Part shown: positions 10,807 to 19,089 of the stretch, piece by piece
Position numbering within the stretch: position 1 is the stretch's first letter
Layout of the letters: each line of letters starts with the position of its first letter
Assembly: GCA_902787365.1 (NCBI GenBank)
Contig: CADAGC010000001.1
Span: 33,100-96,357, forward strand
Source: an uncultured Ruminococcus sp.
GTDB taxonomy: Bacteria; Bacillota; Clostridia; Oscillospirales; Ruminococcaceae
Length of the DNA: 63,258 bases
Reading direction: 5' to 3'
The notes under the pieces: model-generated
Database searches by the model: none
Seen by the model: only the letters and a program-made list of their open reading frames with translations
What the model was told of the DNA's origin: nothing
Translations under genes and position numbers: made by a program

Positions 10807-12375
10807 ATGAAAGGGAAAGAAAGAACGAGCACATACGGCTTTTGGCTGCGGATAGCGGCAGTTGCTGTCATATGTGCGTGCAGCTTATGCGGCTGCTCAA
10901 AGATAAGCGGAAGTGATGTTTCGGCAGGGGCAGAGGCCACGGCGCCGTCACAGAGCGTTTATGAAGATGATACATCTTCGCAGGCTGAAACGACGCAGAG
11001 CGAGACAGCTTCGCAGAGCAGCAAAAGCAAAGCAACATCAAAAACTACTGCAAAGAGCAGCAAGGAAAGTAAGAGCAAGACAAGCTCTTCGCAGACCACG
11101 CAGAGCGCTTCACAAAGCGGCGGTGTGACCTCGCAGCAGACGGCAGCACCGCAGGTGACTACAGCGTCTGGCACCACAACGGCCAAAAGCGAGCCTGCAA
11201 ACGCCACGGTAACGAGCGAGGTAATAACCACAGCGGGTAATATGGACACGGCAAGCAGCAAGCCTGCCGAAAAGACCCCCGACGAGGTGGAATACCACAT
11301 CTACGCCGACGGATATGTTACCAAATACGACGAGCTGAAGCTCAAAAACCTTACAAAAGAGCAGAGAAAAGCCTACAATGCACTTTCCGAGGGGATATGG
11401 AAAATGCAGAAGGACATAAAAATAGATTTCGGCGTTTTAAAGCAGGACGAAGCGTCGGATATGCTATATACCGTTTTAGGAACGATGCCTGAGGTAAACT
11501 ACGTAAGGGGAACATTCAAAGTATCGGTAAGCGGCGGCTACGTCAAGAAATACACTATGGATTACACCCTTGACACAGGGGCGGCGAGCGAGCAGCACAA
11601 GGCGCTGCGAGCTAAGGCTTCAAAGATAATAGGCAGCCTGCCCTCGGGGCTGACAGACATTGAGAAGGTCAAGGCTTTTCACGATTACATTATAAAGAAC
11701 TGCCAGTACACAAAGGACGGCGGCAGCAGCATATACACAGCATACGGCTGTCTTGTAGAAGGCAAGGCCGTCTGCGAGGGGTACGCTATGGCTATGGATT
11801 ACCTCTGTGAAAAGGCAGGGATATACTCGCTGCTTATTTCGGGCGAGAGCACGAATTCTTCGGGCGTTACCCTTACCCACATATGGAACAAGATACTCAT
11901 TGACGGCAAGTGGTACAACTTCGACATAACGTGGGACGACCCAGTTTCAAACTTCGGGGCGGACTATGTAAGATACGACTACTTCGCCGTGACGGATGAA
12001 TTCATAGAAAAGACCCACAAGGTGGAGAAAAACCGCTTCGGCTACTACCCTGCGGCAAACTCGGTGCAGGAGAACTATTTCATCAAAAACGGCCTTTTCA
12101 TCGACGATATGGACGATGCAGACGAAGTGCTGATAAAGGCCTTTGCAAAGAGCATAAGCGAGGGGCAGATATGCACGAGCGTGCGCTGCGGCGATGCAGA
12201 CACGTTTGAGGCGGTGCAAAGTCTTATAATGAGCTCAAACGGCAAGACGGGGCAGCACACAATCTCGGGCTACGTCAAGACCGCCTGCGAAAGAACGGGC
12301 AAGAGCCGTGATTACAGCGGATTCTACATGGTAAAAAGCGAGAACACGGGCGTTATCGCCATAATTCTAAAATAA
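10807..12375 (+). CDS. Transglutaminase-like lipoprotein
   Basis: I place the start at ATG 10807, after TGGAGAG; an earlier in-frame ATG at 10717 lies in repeat DNA without a ribosome site. The protein has ~522 residues. A basic, hydrophobic N-terminus ends in a lipobox-like SLCGC, suggesting a secreted lipoprotein. A Ser/Thr/Lys/Gln-rich linker covers ~25-155. A transglutaminase/protease-like domain follows, with Cys in KAVCEGYAM (~residue 322), His in LTHIWNKI (~357) and Asp in FDITWDD (~373), the expected triad. The family includes peptidases and cross-linking enzymes; the substrate here is unknown. A 49-codon gene follows 12 bases after the stop. Confidence 0.88.
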   Translation: MKGKERTSTYGFWLRIAAVAVICACSLCGCSKISGSDVSAGAEATAPSQSVYEDDTSSQAETTQSETASQSSKSKATSKTTAKSSKESKSKTSSSQTTQSASQSGGVTSQQTAAPQVTTASGTTTAKSEPANATVTSEVITTAGNMDTASSKPAEKTPDEVEYHIYADGYVTKYDELKLKNLTKEQRKAYNALSEGIWKMQKDIKIDFGVLKQDEASDMLYTVLGTMPEVNYVRGTFKVSVSGGYVKKYTMDYTLDTGAASEQHKALRAKASKIIGSLPSGLTDIEKVKAFHDYIIKNCQYTKDGGSSIYTAYGCLVEGKAVCEGYAMAMDYLCEKAGIYSLLISGESTNSSGVTLTHIWNKILIDGKWYNFDITWDDPVSNFGADYVRYDYFAVTDEFIEKTHKVEKNRFGYYPAANSVQENYFIKNGLFIDDMDDADEVLIKAFAKSISEGQICTSVRCGDADTFEAVQSLIMSSNGKTGQHTISGYVKTACERTGKSRDYSGFYMVKSENTGVIAIILK

Positions 12376-12387
12376 GGAGGAACAACT

Positions 12388-12537
12388 ATGAAAGGATATT
12401 CACAGAAAAGGTCATTCTGGGCGCTTATGGGGGCTTTACTGCTCGTTGTGGCATCAACAGCGCTGTTTGTTTACAGATATCTTGATGACAAGGCACACTA
12501 TGAGAAGTGGAAGGACTACGAGGAGTGCGGCATTTGA
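12388..12537 (+). CDS. 49-residue single-pass membrane peptide
   Basis: ATG 12388 follows AAGGAGG by 8 bases. The product starts MKGYSQKRSFWALMGALLLV, has one membrane segment at ~residues 11-29, then a charged tail (YLDDKAHYEKWKDYEECGI) on the opposite face. It is 12 bases from the transglutaminase gene, so the two probably form an operon. I do not recognise the family. The strong ribosome site and the positive-inside layout argue that it is real. Confidence 0.7.
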   Translation: MKGYSQKRSFWALMGALLLVVASTALFVYRYLDDKAHYEKWKDYEECGI

Positions 12538-12554
12538 CATAAGCCCATAGGTTT

Positions 12555-12720
12555 GATGTCAAGTTAACAGGTAACAGTTATGGTGTCCGCCTGCGGCGGA
12601 CGGATCTTAAAAGAATTGACCCCGAGGATTTTGTTTTCCTCGGGGATTTTTTTGCCATTTTGCCCGAATGGGCATAATGCGGCGCAAGCCGCACCTCACC
12701 TATTACCTGTTACCTGACAT
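12555..12720. repeat. Heptamer/hairpin element, copy R2 (GGTAACA type)
   Basis: Left units ATGTCAA-GTTAACA-GGTAACA are matched by right units read inverted (ATTACCTGTTACCTGACAT). Inside are the GTCCGC-CTGC-GGCGGAC hairpin, an embedded terminator, GCCCGAATGGGC and GCGGCGCAAGCCGC. A 12-bp direct repeat, TGACATAAGCCC, flanks the copy at 12535-12546 and 12715-12726. Confidence 0.75.
12620..12653 (+). terminator. Terminator inside repeat R2
   Basis: CCCCGAGG (12620-12627) pairs with CCTCGGGG (12638-12645), followed by A and seven T. It ends the transglutaminase/49-residue operon. Confidence 0.88.
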
Positions 12721-12745
12721 AAGCCCTCTATCCGCTTCATACAAT
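12718..12745 (+). promoter_or_regulatory. Candidate sigma-E promoter of spoIIP
   Basis: CATACAAT (12738-12745) matches the sporulation sigma-E -10 consensus. CATAAG lies 14 bases upstream at 12718-12723 and overlaps the right end of repeat R2. spoIIP is a sigma-E gene in Bacillus. The -35 match is only partial. Confidence 0.45.
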
Positions 12746-12767
12746 AGTATGGAGAGGGGGCTTGTAT

Positions 12768-13952
12768 ATGGGGCTGAGAAGAGCGGCGGCCTGGGCTTTG
12801 GCGGTGCTGATCACGGCGGTGGCTGTGCCGCTTTTGGTGTGGGAATTAGGGCAGGCAGCAAAGGATATGGGCGCAAACGGCGGTGACGGGTGGCTGTCAA
12901 AGGCGGCTGTCGGCTCATACTCTTTAACTCTCGGGAGCACTCCTCTCGGGCAGGGCGAGCAAACGCCCACGACACAGCGCAAATCGGGCATAGCAGGCAG
13001 GCTTGCGCCGTTTACTGCGGGGAGTTTATCGGCGCTTGACATATTCTGCGCCCCCGAAGAAGAGGAAACTCACACAGGCAGAGAGATACCCACTCCCCTG
13101 CCGAGCGAGGAGGTGCTCTCTGCTATCCCCTACAAAAACGACGAGACTGCGCAGGACGGGCTGATAAGCCGCTACACCTTTACCGACGGCGACAGCGGGC
13201 AGTTCATAACCCTTGACGGCGGCTCACAGGTGAGAAACTGCACAGAATACGACAATGATTATCTGTTAAAGACAAGCCGTGAAAAGCCCGACCTCTCCCC
13301 TATCGGGGACAGCGACGAGCCGCTTGTACTAATATACCACACCCACGCAACGGAAAGCTTTGAGAGGGTGGAGCGGGAGCACTACGACAGCGCATTTTCC
13401 TGCAAGACAACCGAGCGTGATATGAGTATAATCTCGGTAGGTGACGAGATATGCAAAAGCCTTGAAGCGCAGGGGATAAGCTGTCTGCACGACACGCTGG
13501 TTCACGATTACCCAAGCTACGATGCGGCGTATGATTCGAGCAGGGCGACAGTAAGCGAGCTTTTGGAGCAATACCCCAGCATAAAGATAGTGCTTGACAT
13601 TCACCGTGACGGGATAGAGCGTGACACGGGCGAGCGGCTCGCACCCTACTGCGAGATAGACGGGCAGGGTGCGGCACAGATAATGATAATAGCCTGCGCA
13701 GGCGACGAAAACGGCGACGTACCGAAGCATCTTGAGAATTTCAGGCTTGCCTGCGCTTTACAGGAACAATGCGAGAAAGACTACCCCGACTTTTGCCGCC
13801 CCGTGCTGTTTGACTACAGATTCTACAATCAGGACTTATCGACAGGCTCACTTCTGATAGAGGTAGGCGCACAGGGGAATTCTATCGACGAGGTAAGGCG
13901 GGCGGGGAAAGTGCTGGGGGAAGAAATAGCAATTCTAATGCATAATGCATAA
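12768..13952 (+). CDS. spoIIP: Stage II sporulation protein P
   Basis: SpoIIP is a mother-cell amidase/endopeptidase that thins septal peptidoglycan for engulfment in sporulation. I choose ATG 12768, 7 bases after GGAGAGGGGG, over the TTG at 12762 (protein ~394 residues). A membrane segment lies at ~residues 8-28 and a variable stalk follows. The catalytic domain has YHTHATESF (~residue 190), DIHRDGIERD (~277), the FRLACALQEQ region and LLIEVGAQGNS (~364). These His, Glu and Asp residues are the family's zinc-site ligands. The C-terminal M-H-N-A and stop are encoded by heptamers of repeat R3. No gpr neighbour is seen. Confidence 0.92.
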   Translation: MGLRRAAAWALAVLITAVAVPLLVWELGQAAKDMGANGGDGWLSKAAVGSYSLTLGSTPLGQGEQTPTTQRKSGIAGRLAPFTAGSLSALDIFCAPEEEETHTGREIPTPLPSEEVLSAIPYKNDETAQDGLISRYTFTDGDSGQFITLDGGSQVRNCTEYDNDYLLKTSREKPDLSPIGDSDEPLVLIYHTHATESFERVEREHYDSAFSCKTTERDMSIISVGDEICKSLEAQGISCLHDTLVHDYPSYDAAYDSSRATVSELLEQYPSIKIVLDIHRDGIERDTGERLAPYCEIDGQGAAQIMIIACAGDENGDVPKHLENFRLACALQEQCEKDYPDFCRPVLFDYRFYNQDLSTGSLLIEVGAQGNSIDEVRRAGKVLGEEIAILMHNA

Positions 13953-14106
13953 TGCATAATTCATAATTGTGGTGTCGCCTGCGGCGACTTATGGCCATTC
14001 GGCCTTTTCCCCTACAATATTGCCCGATTACAGCGAAAACGCCTTCCAAACAGCCCGAATGGGCATCTGCGGCGCAAGCCGCACCTTAATTATGCATTAT
14101 GCATTA
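13935..14106. repeat. Heptamer/hairpin element, copy R3 (GCATAAT type)
   Basis: The left array has about four GCATAAT-like units, the right array ATTATGC-ATTATGC. Inside are GTCGC-CTGC-GGCGAC, GGCCATTCGGCC, GCCCGAATGGGC and GCGGCGCAAGCCGC hairpins. It begins within the last codons of spoIIP and ends at the vanY terminator. Confidence 0.8.
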
Positions 14107-14132
14107 AAAAGGGGCTGCCCGAAGGCAGCCCT
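14106..14132 (-). terminator. Terminator of the VanY-type gene
   Basis: GGGCTGCC pairs with GGCAGCCC around a four-base loop. On the minus strand it is followed by CTTTTT. Confidence 0.85.
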
Positions 14133-14141
14133 TTGAAAGTA

Positions 14142-15038
14142 TCAGTCTTTAGTTTTCTTATCGTCCTCGGCGTAGTGAGAGTCTATGCCGAAATACTCTT
14201 CTAAGCACAGGCCGCTCTTTTCGACCTTTTTGGCAAGCTTTACGCCTAAGTAACGGATATGCCACGGCTCGTATTTATAGCCTGTTATCGACTCCTTATC
14301 CTTTTTATACCTGATAATGAAGCCGTAGTCGGTACAATGCTTTTCGAGCCATTCTGCTTCGGGGGTGCCGATAAAGCTGTCGGAAGCATCGTTTATATCC
14401 ATAGCAAAGCCCGTCTGGTGCTCGGAATAGCCGGGGCGTGCCGAGAATGTATCCGCCTTTTTCTTGCCCCAGTCGGCAACATAGCTGTTATAAAGCTCGT
14501 CCTGCATTTCATAGGAGCGATAGCCCGAGCAGATAAACAGGTATATGCCGTCGTTATAGGCATCTGCCGAAAGCTTATCAAAGGCAGCCTGCGCTTCCTC
14601 GCTGAAGCCCGGGTCATAATCTTTGGGCAGCGGGTAGCTCTTATTGGCTATCACTACGCCGTCAACGTAGGTTATGCCGTCTATCGTTTCTATCGTATAG
14701 CCCTTTTCGGTAACGTCTTTACCGTTCTTTTTAGTCTGCTCTGTTTCCTTTACGCTGTCATCGGGGGTGCTTTCGGGCGCCTGCGTCTGCTTTGGCGGGT
14801 CGGCGGGCACATCTGCCTGCTGTGCGGCATTATCATCAACAGCCCCTGCATTCTGCGGGGTGGTAGCAATAGCGTTGCTCTGCGTCAGCCCCTGAACGAC
14901 CTTTACGCACACCACAACGGCTACCGCAAAAAGGAACATACAGAACACAGCCTTTATCCTTGTGAAAAGTACAAGCTCTTTGCGTGAGACCTGTTTTTTT
15001 CTCTGTGCAGGCCTGTGCATATTTCTTTTATCTGACAT
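14142..15038 (-). CDS. VanY-type D-Ala-D-Ala carboxypeptidase (M15B family)
   Basis: A 298-residue membrane-anchored zinc peptidase that trims the terminal D-Ala (or similar cross-bridge) of peptidoglycan stem peptides. A positively charged N-terminus and one membrane segment at ~residues 25-47 precede an Ala/Gln/Asp-rich linker. The catalytic domain starts near residue 135 and contains the family motifs GYRSYEMQ, YSEHQTGFAMDI and EPWHIRY. The closest purine-rich ribosome site (GGAGGGG) is over 20 bases before ATG 15038, so the start is less certain than usual; a small hairpin (GCTC...GAGC) between them could shorten the distance. It has its own promoter and terminator. Confidence 0.92.
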   Translation of the reverse strand: MSDKRNMHRPAQRKKQVSRKELVLFTRIKAVFCMFLFAVAVVVCVKVVQGLTQSNAIATTPQNAGAVDDNAAQQADVPADPPKQTQAPESTPDDSVKETEQTKKNGKDVTEKGYTIETIDGITYVDGVVIANKSYPLPKDYDPGFSEEAQAAFDKLSADAYNDGIYLFICSGYRSYEMQDELYNSYVADWGKKKADTFSARPGYSEHQTGFAMDINDASDSFIGTPEAEWLEKHCTDYGFIIRYKKDKESITGYKYEPWHIRYLGVKLAKKVEKSGLCLEEYFGIDSHYAEDDKKTKD

Positions 15039-15128
15039 AAAAAAGCGCTCTGCAACGAGCCCCTCCTCTCCTGTTCATTTCATCAAAATGGCTTCTCTCC
15101 ACAGCCGTTTTTCTCTCTATATATGGTT

Positions 15129-15157
15129 ATTATACCACTTTTGCCCTCAAAAATCAA
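15129..15157 (-). promoter_or_regulatory. Sigma-A promoter of the VanY-type gene
   Basis: On the minus strand TTGATT (15152-15157) and TATAAT (15129-15134), spacer 17. Confidence 0.75.
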
Positions 15158-15275
15158 TAGCGTATTCAATGAATTTATCGTAATAATTCGACAATTTATT
15201 AAACCATTTATATTTTTGTCTTACAATTTTAAGCTTTAAGTTGAAATATTTGTGCAATTTGACGCTTATAAACAT

Positions 15276-15304
15276 TTGCATTTTTCTTTAAAATATAGTA
15301 TAAT
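15276..15304 (+). promoter_or_regulatory. Sigma-A promoter of the phospholipid/glycan cluster
   Basis: TTGCAT (15276-15281) and TATAAT (15299-15304), spacer 17, ahead of the MraY-like gene. Confidence 0.65.
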
Positions 15305-15342
15305 AAATAGTGTGTTTATTAATTCGGAAGTATGGGAGGTAA

Positions 15343-16323
15343 ATGCCCTTAAAAGGGCGGGAAACGATGATATACAAATTACTTGACGGATATGAAAGCC
15401 TTTTTTACACGATATTTTTAGGGGTGAGCTTTTTCGGCTCGATGTTTGCGCTTGAAAAGCTTGCAAAGCTTCTGCCAAAAGACCAGGGGCGAGAGTTTGC
15501 GGTAAACGGCGCACTCTCAGAGGGCAAGCCAAGAGGTGCGGGCATAATCGTGATAACGGCATTTGTGCTGTTATGCGCTTTATTCGTGCCGCTGACTTTA
15601 GAGCTTGTGATATACTTAGCCCTCATCTATCTTGCAATGATAACGGGCTTTCTTGACGATGCGGCAGAAACGCCCTGGGGAGAGCTCAAAAAAGGCATAC
15701 TCGACATGGTGATATCGGTAGGCATATCCTTTACCTACTACCACTACAACGGAAGCGAGATACATCTTCTTGACCACTCGTTTGAGATGCCTGCGGTAGT
15801 ATTCATAATACTCGGCATAATACTGGTATGGGCATCTATCAACGTAACAAACTGCTCTGACGGCATTGACGGGCTTTGCGGCAGTATGTCGCTTATCTCG
15901 ATAATAGGTGCTTATGCGATAATAAGGCACCACGTTTTCGACAACGAGGCAGGGCTTATGCTGTTAACAAGCATTGTTGTGATACTTGCATACCTCTGGT
16001 ACAACTGCAAGCCCAGCAAGATGCTCATGGGCGATGCGGGGTCAAGGGCTTTAGGCGTAATAATCGCTATAGCTTACCTCAAGACAGGGCACCCGTTCCT
16101 TTTCCTGATAGGTGCGTTCATGCTCATTCTTGACGGCGGTGCAGGGCTTGTAAAGCTCTCATGCATAAGATACTTAAAACTCAAAAACTTCATGAAAGAC
16201 ATAAGAACACCCATTCACGACCACATGAGAAAAAATCAGGGCTGGGAGGACACAGAGGTCGTCTTTCGTTTTGCCATAGCGCAGGCATTCCTGACGCTCC
16301 TGGCGGTATATTCGATTAGATAA
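15343..16323 (+). CDS. MraY/WecA-type polyprenyl-phosphate sugar phosphotransferase
   Basis: A ~10-segment membrane enzyme of the GT4 family, which moves a phospho-sugar from a UDP donor onto undecaprenyl phosphate. The MraY signatures are visible: FLDDAAE near residue 105, TNCSDGIDGL near 170, KMLMGDAGSRALG near 226, and PIHDHMRKNQGWEDTEVVFR near 290, close to the MraY histidine motif. The gene is outside any cell-wall (dcw) cluster, so it may be a paralogue. ATG 15343 is only 3 bases from GGGAGG; ATG 15367 (MIYKLLDGYE) is an alternative start. It heads a co-directional run with the flippase-like, pssA and psd genes. Confidence 0.85.
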   Translation: MPLKGRETMIYKLLDGYESLFYTIFLGVSFFGSMFALEKLAKLLPKDQGREFAVNGALSEGKPRGAGIIVITAFVLLCALFVPLTLELVIYLALIYLAMITGFLDDAAETPWGELKKGILDMVISVGISFTYYHYNGSEIHLLDHSFEMPAVVFIILGIILVWASINVTNCSDGIDGLCGSMSLISIIGAYAIIRHHVFDNEAGLMLLTSIVVILAYLWYNCKPSKMLMGDAGSRALGVIIAIAYLKTGHPFLFLIGAFMLILDGGAGLVKLSCIRYLKLKNFMKDIRTPIHDHMRKNQGWEDTEVVFRFAIAQAFLTLLAVYSIR

Positions 16324-16340
16324 AAGATAGGAGAACACAT

Positions 16341-17444
16341 TTGAAATTAAGCAAAAAGGCGGTAACATACATTCTCGACATAGCCTTTATACTCTTTGCG
16401 GGGATAATGGTATTCCGCATTTTCTTCCACAACAAAGAGTTAGGCGACATAATCGAGGACATAAAGAGAGCAGACGTCACATGGGTCATCATAGGGCTTA
16501 TAACGATAGTGGCCTTTGTCTGCTGCGAATCGTGGATCTTCCACTATATGCTGAGGATATACAAAATAAAGGTAAGCCCGCTTCGGTGCATACGCTACTC
16601 GTTCATAGGTTTTTTCTTCAGCTGCATAACCCCCTCGGCTTCGGGCGGTCAGCCGATGCAGATAGCCTACATGAAGCGTGACGGCATAAAGATAGGCTAC
16701 TCGACTTTGATAACATGGATAGTGACCATATGCTACAAATCCTCGCTGGTTATACTGGGAACGATATTCCTGATATTCAAGCGTGATTACTGCGAGGCGG
16801 CCTTAGGCGACTGGCGGTGGCTGTTGATACTTGGATATGCGCTGAATGTAGGGCTTCTGGCTTTGATGATATTTGTACTGTTCAAGCCGCTTTATGCAAG
16901 AAAGCTCGGCATACAGATAGTAAACCTGTTAGCTGCGATAAGGCTTGTAAAGAAGCCCGAAAAGTACATAATGAAAGTATCACGCATAACGAAGAACTAC
17001 GCTATCGGTGCGGAATACGTCAAAAAGCACGTAAAGGTAATATTCAACGTAATGCTGATATCGCTCCTGCAGAGGGTGCTGCTGTCAAGCATAACCTACA
17101 TAGTTTACCGTGCATTCGGGCTTTCGGGCGAGGGCTTCATAACCATAATAGCCATTCAGACGGTAATAGGTATAATGGTAGAGATGATGCCGCTGCCCGG
17201 TGCGGCAGGCATATCGGAGACTTGCTTCGTAGTGCTGTTTGAGAGCATATTCGGCAGCGAGACGATGCTCAACTCGGCGATGCTTTTAAGCAGGGGCATA
17301 AGCTTCTACGCACTCATAATCATAGGCGGGCTTGTGACGCTTATAAGCCACATATTCGCAAAGCACTACCCCATAGCCGAGGAGGACTTTGACGTTAAAA
17401 AGCCGGATCCAAAGCCTGTTGAGATAACCAAGGCGGACAAATAA
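16341..17444 (+). CDS. Flippase-like membrane protein (LPG synthase TM-domain family)
   Basis: A 367-residue integral membrane protein with about eight hydrophobic segments, matching the lysylphosphatidylglycerol synthase transmembrane/flippase-like family (YbhN/UPF0104). Typical traits are GFFFSCITPSASGGQPMQIA near residue 95 and EMMPLPGAAGISE near residue 285. It lacks the soluble synthase domain of MprF, so aminoacyl transfer is not expected; movement of a lipid across the membrane is plausible. TTG 16341 follows TAGGAGA. It starts 17 bases after the MraY-like gene and precedes pssA by 22 bases, a lipid-related operon. Confidence 0.8.
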   Translation: MKLSKKAVTYILDIAFILFAGIMVFRIFFHNKELGDIIEDIKRADVTWVIIGLITIVAFVCCESWIFHYMLRIYKIKVSPLRCIRYSFIGFFFSCITPSASGGQPMQIAYMKRDGIKIGYSTLITWIVTICYKSSLVILGTIFLIFKRDYCEAALGDWRWLLILGYALNVGLLALMIFVLFKPLYARKLGIQIVNLLAAIRLVKKPEKYIMKVSRITKNYAIGAEYVKKHVKVIFNVMLISLLQRVLLSSITYIVYRAFGLSGEGFITIIAIQTVIGIMVEMMPLPGAAGISETCFVVLFESIFGSETMLNSAMLLSRGISFYALIIIGGLVTLISHIFAKHYPIAEEDFDVKKPDPKPVEITKADK

Positions 17445-17466
17445 AATATGATGGAGATAGATAACG

Positions 17467-18096
17467 ATGATAGGATTTTACAATTACACGGTAATACTCA
17501 CATACATAGGGCTTATGTCCTCTGTATTCGGGATAACGCAGGTATTCGAGGGGCATATGTCGATAGCTTTCCTCTGCCTTGTTGTTTCGGGCATATGCGA
17601 CCTGTTTGACGGCAAGGTGGCAAGAAGCAAGAAAGACAGGACTGACCACGAGAAAGTATTCGGCATACAGATAGACTCGCTGTGCGACCTTGTATGCTTC
17701 GGCGTTCTGCCTGCCTGCATAGGCTACAGCTACGGCTTCAACTACGGTCTTGGGCTTGTTTCGGCGCTTATGATAGTTTTGGGCGGCGTGATAAGGCTCG
17801 GCTACTTCAACGTTATGGAGGAGGAGCGTCAGCGCACCACAGCCGAGAACAGAAAAGAATACCAGGGCTTACCCATAACCACCACATCTATCATACTGCC
17901 GCTTTTATACGTAGGCAGAATGAACATTCCGCAGGTGGCATTCCCTTATGTTTTCCAGGGGTTCATGCTGCTGGTGGCTATACTTTTCGTACTCAACATC
18001 AGCATAAAGAAGCTCTCGAACAAGGGCATACTCATTCTCTTTACGCTGGGCGTTCTGATATTCTTAGGATATATATTCAAGGTTTTACACAAGTAA
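17467..18096 (+). CDS. pssA: CDP-diacylglycerol-serine O-phosphatidyltransferase
   Basis: Makes phosphatidylserine from CDP-diacylglycerol and serine at the membrane. The CDP-alcohol phosphotransferase motif DG-x2-AR-x8-G-x3-D-x3-D is present from Asp in CDLFDGKVARSKKD (~residue 40) through FGIQIDSLCD. About six membrane segments and 209 residues suit the type II enzyme of Gram-positive bacteria. psd lies 74 bases downstream, giving the complete two-step route to phosphatidylethanolamine. Confidence 0.94.
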   Translation: MIGFYNYTVILTYIGLMSSVFGITQVFEGHMSIAFLCLVVSGICDLFDGKVARSKKDRTDHEKVFGIQIDSLCDLVCFGVLPACIGYSYGFNYGLGLVSALMIVLGGVIRLGYFNVMEEERQRTTAENRKEYQGLPITTTSIILPLLYVGRMNIPQVAFPYVFQGFMLLVAILFVLNISIKKLSNKGILILFTLGVLIFLGYIFKVLHK

Positions 18097-18170
18097 ACCC
18101 CTCCACCACCACCCCTTTCACGGAAGGCAATTGTTGCCGAAACACAGGCACATAATAAAGGAGCATAATT

Positions 18171-19049
18171 ATGAAATACAGAGACAGGAACGGTAATGAA
18201 TTTGAAGACACCACATCGCAGGACAAGCTGCTTGATACTATCTACGCACACGCACCCACAAGGGCGGCGGTAAAGCTCATGGGGGCGCCCTTTGTATCGA
18301 AGATAGGCAGAAAAGTCCTTGACAGCGATGTATCGACTGTGTTTATAGACAGCTTTGCCGACAAGAACGGCATTGACCTGTTTGATTACGAGGAAACGAA
18401 ATACAGCTCGTTCAATGACTTTTTCACAAGGCGCATAAAAAGCTCACGCAGGCTGATAAACGGTGACGAGAGCGTTCTCGTCTGCCCCTCTGACGGCAAG
18501 GTGAGCGCTTACGAGATAACACCCTCAAGCACCTTTGTTATCAAAAACTCGGTATACACGGTAGGCTCGCTTTTACGTGACAAGAAGCTCAGCGAGCGCT
18601 TTGCGGGGGGAAATGCCATAGTTATACGCCTGACCCCTGATGACTACCACCGCTACATTTACCCCTGCACAGGAATAAAGAGCCACAACAGGGTGATAAA
18701 CGGCGTTTTACAGACTGTAAACCCCGTAGCTCTGCACCACACACCCGTATTCAAGGAAAATGCCCGTGAATACTGCATGATACGCTCAGAGCAGTTCGGT
18801 GATGTGATAATGATGGAGGTAGGTGCGCTGTTTGTCGGCAAGATAACAAACCACAACCCCGAGGGCAGAGTCAAAGTCACAAAGGGCGAGGAAAAGGGCT
18901 ATTTTGAGTTCGGCGGATCGACTATCGTACTGCTGACACAAAAGGGCAAAGTCACCATAGATGATGACCTTTTGCAAAACACCCGTGAGGGCTTTGAGAC
19001 AAAGCTTTTACAGGGAATGCAGATAGGCATCAGAACGATCAGCGAATAA
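18171..19049 (+). CDS. psd: Phosphatidylserine decarboxylase
   Basis: Converts phosphatidylserine to phosphatidylethanolamine. ATG 18171 follows AAAGGAG. The 292-residue proenzyme has the His region DDYHRYIYPC near residue 160, VGKITNHN near 225 and, near residue 248, FGGST. That sequence corresponds to the (L/F)GGS self-cleavage site, where the Ser becomes the pyruvoyl cofactor. This suits the longer type II group found in Clostridia. It pairs with pssA. Confidence 0.95.
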   Translation: MKYRDRNGNEFEDTTSQDKLLDTIYAHAPTRAAVKLMGAPFVSKIGRKVLDSDVSTVFIDSFADKNGIDLFDYEETKYSSFNDFFTRRIKSSRRLINGDESVLVCPSDGKVSAYEITPSSTFVIKNSVYTVGSLLRDKKLSERFAGGNAIVIRLTPDDYHRYIYPCTGIKSHNRVINGVLQTVNPVALHHTPVFKENAREYCMIRSEQFGDVIMMEVGALFVGKITNHNPEGRVKVTKGEEKGYFEFGGSTIVLLTQKGKVTIDDDLLQNTREGFETKLLQGMQIGIRTISE

Positions 19050-19089
19050 CAGTTTTTCACCTTGACTAACAAAAAGGGAATTGGGAAGA

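Noticed and set aside
10209-10940. A 243-codon minus-strand open frame opposite the CorC-type gene
   Set aside because: It is antisense to a conserved gene, mirrors its codon pattern and lacks a ribosome site.
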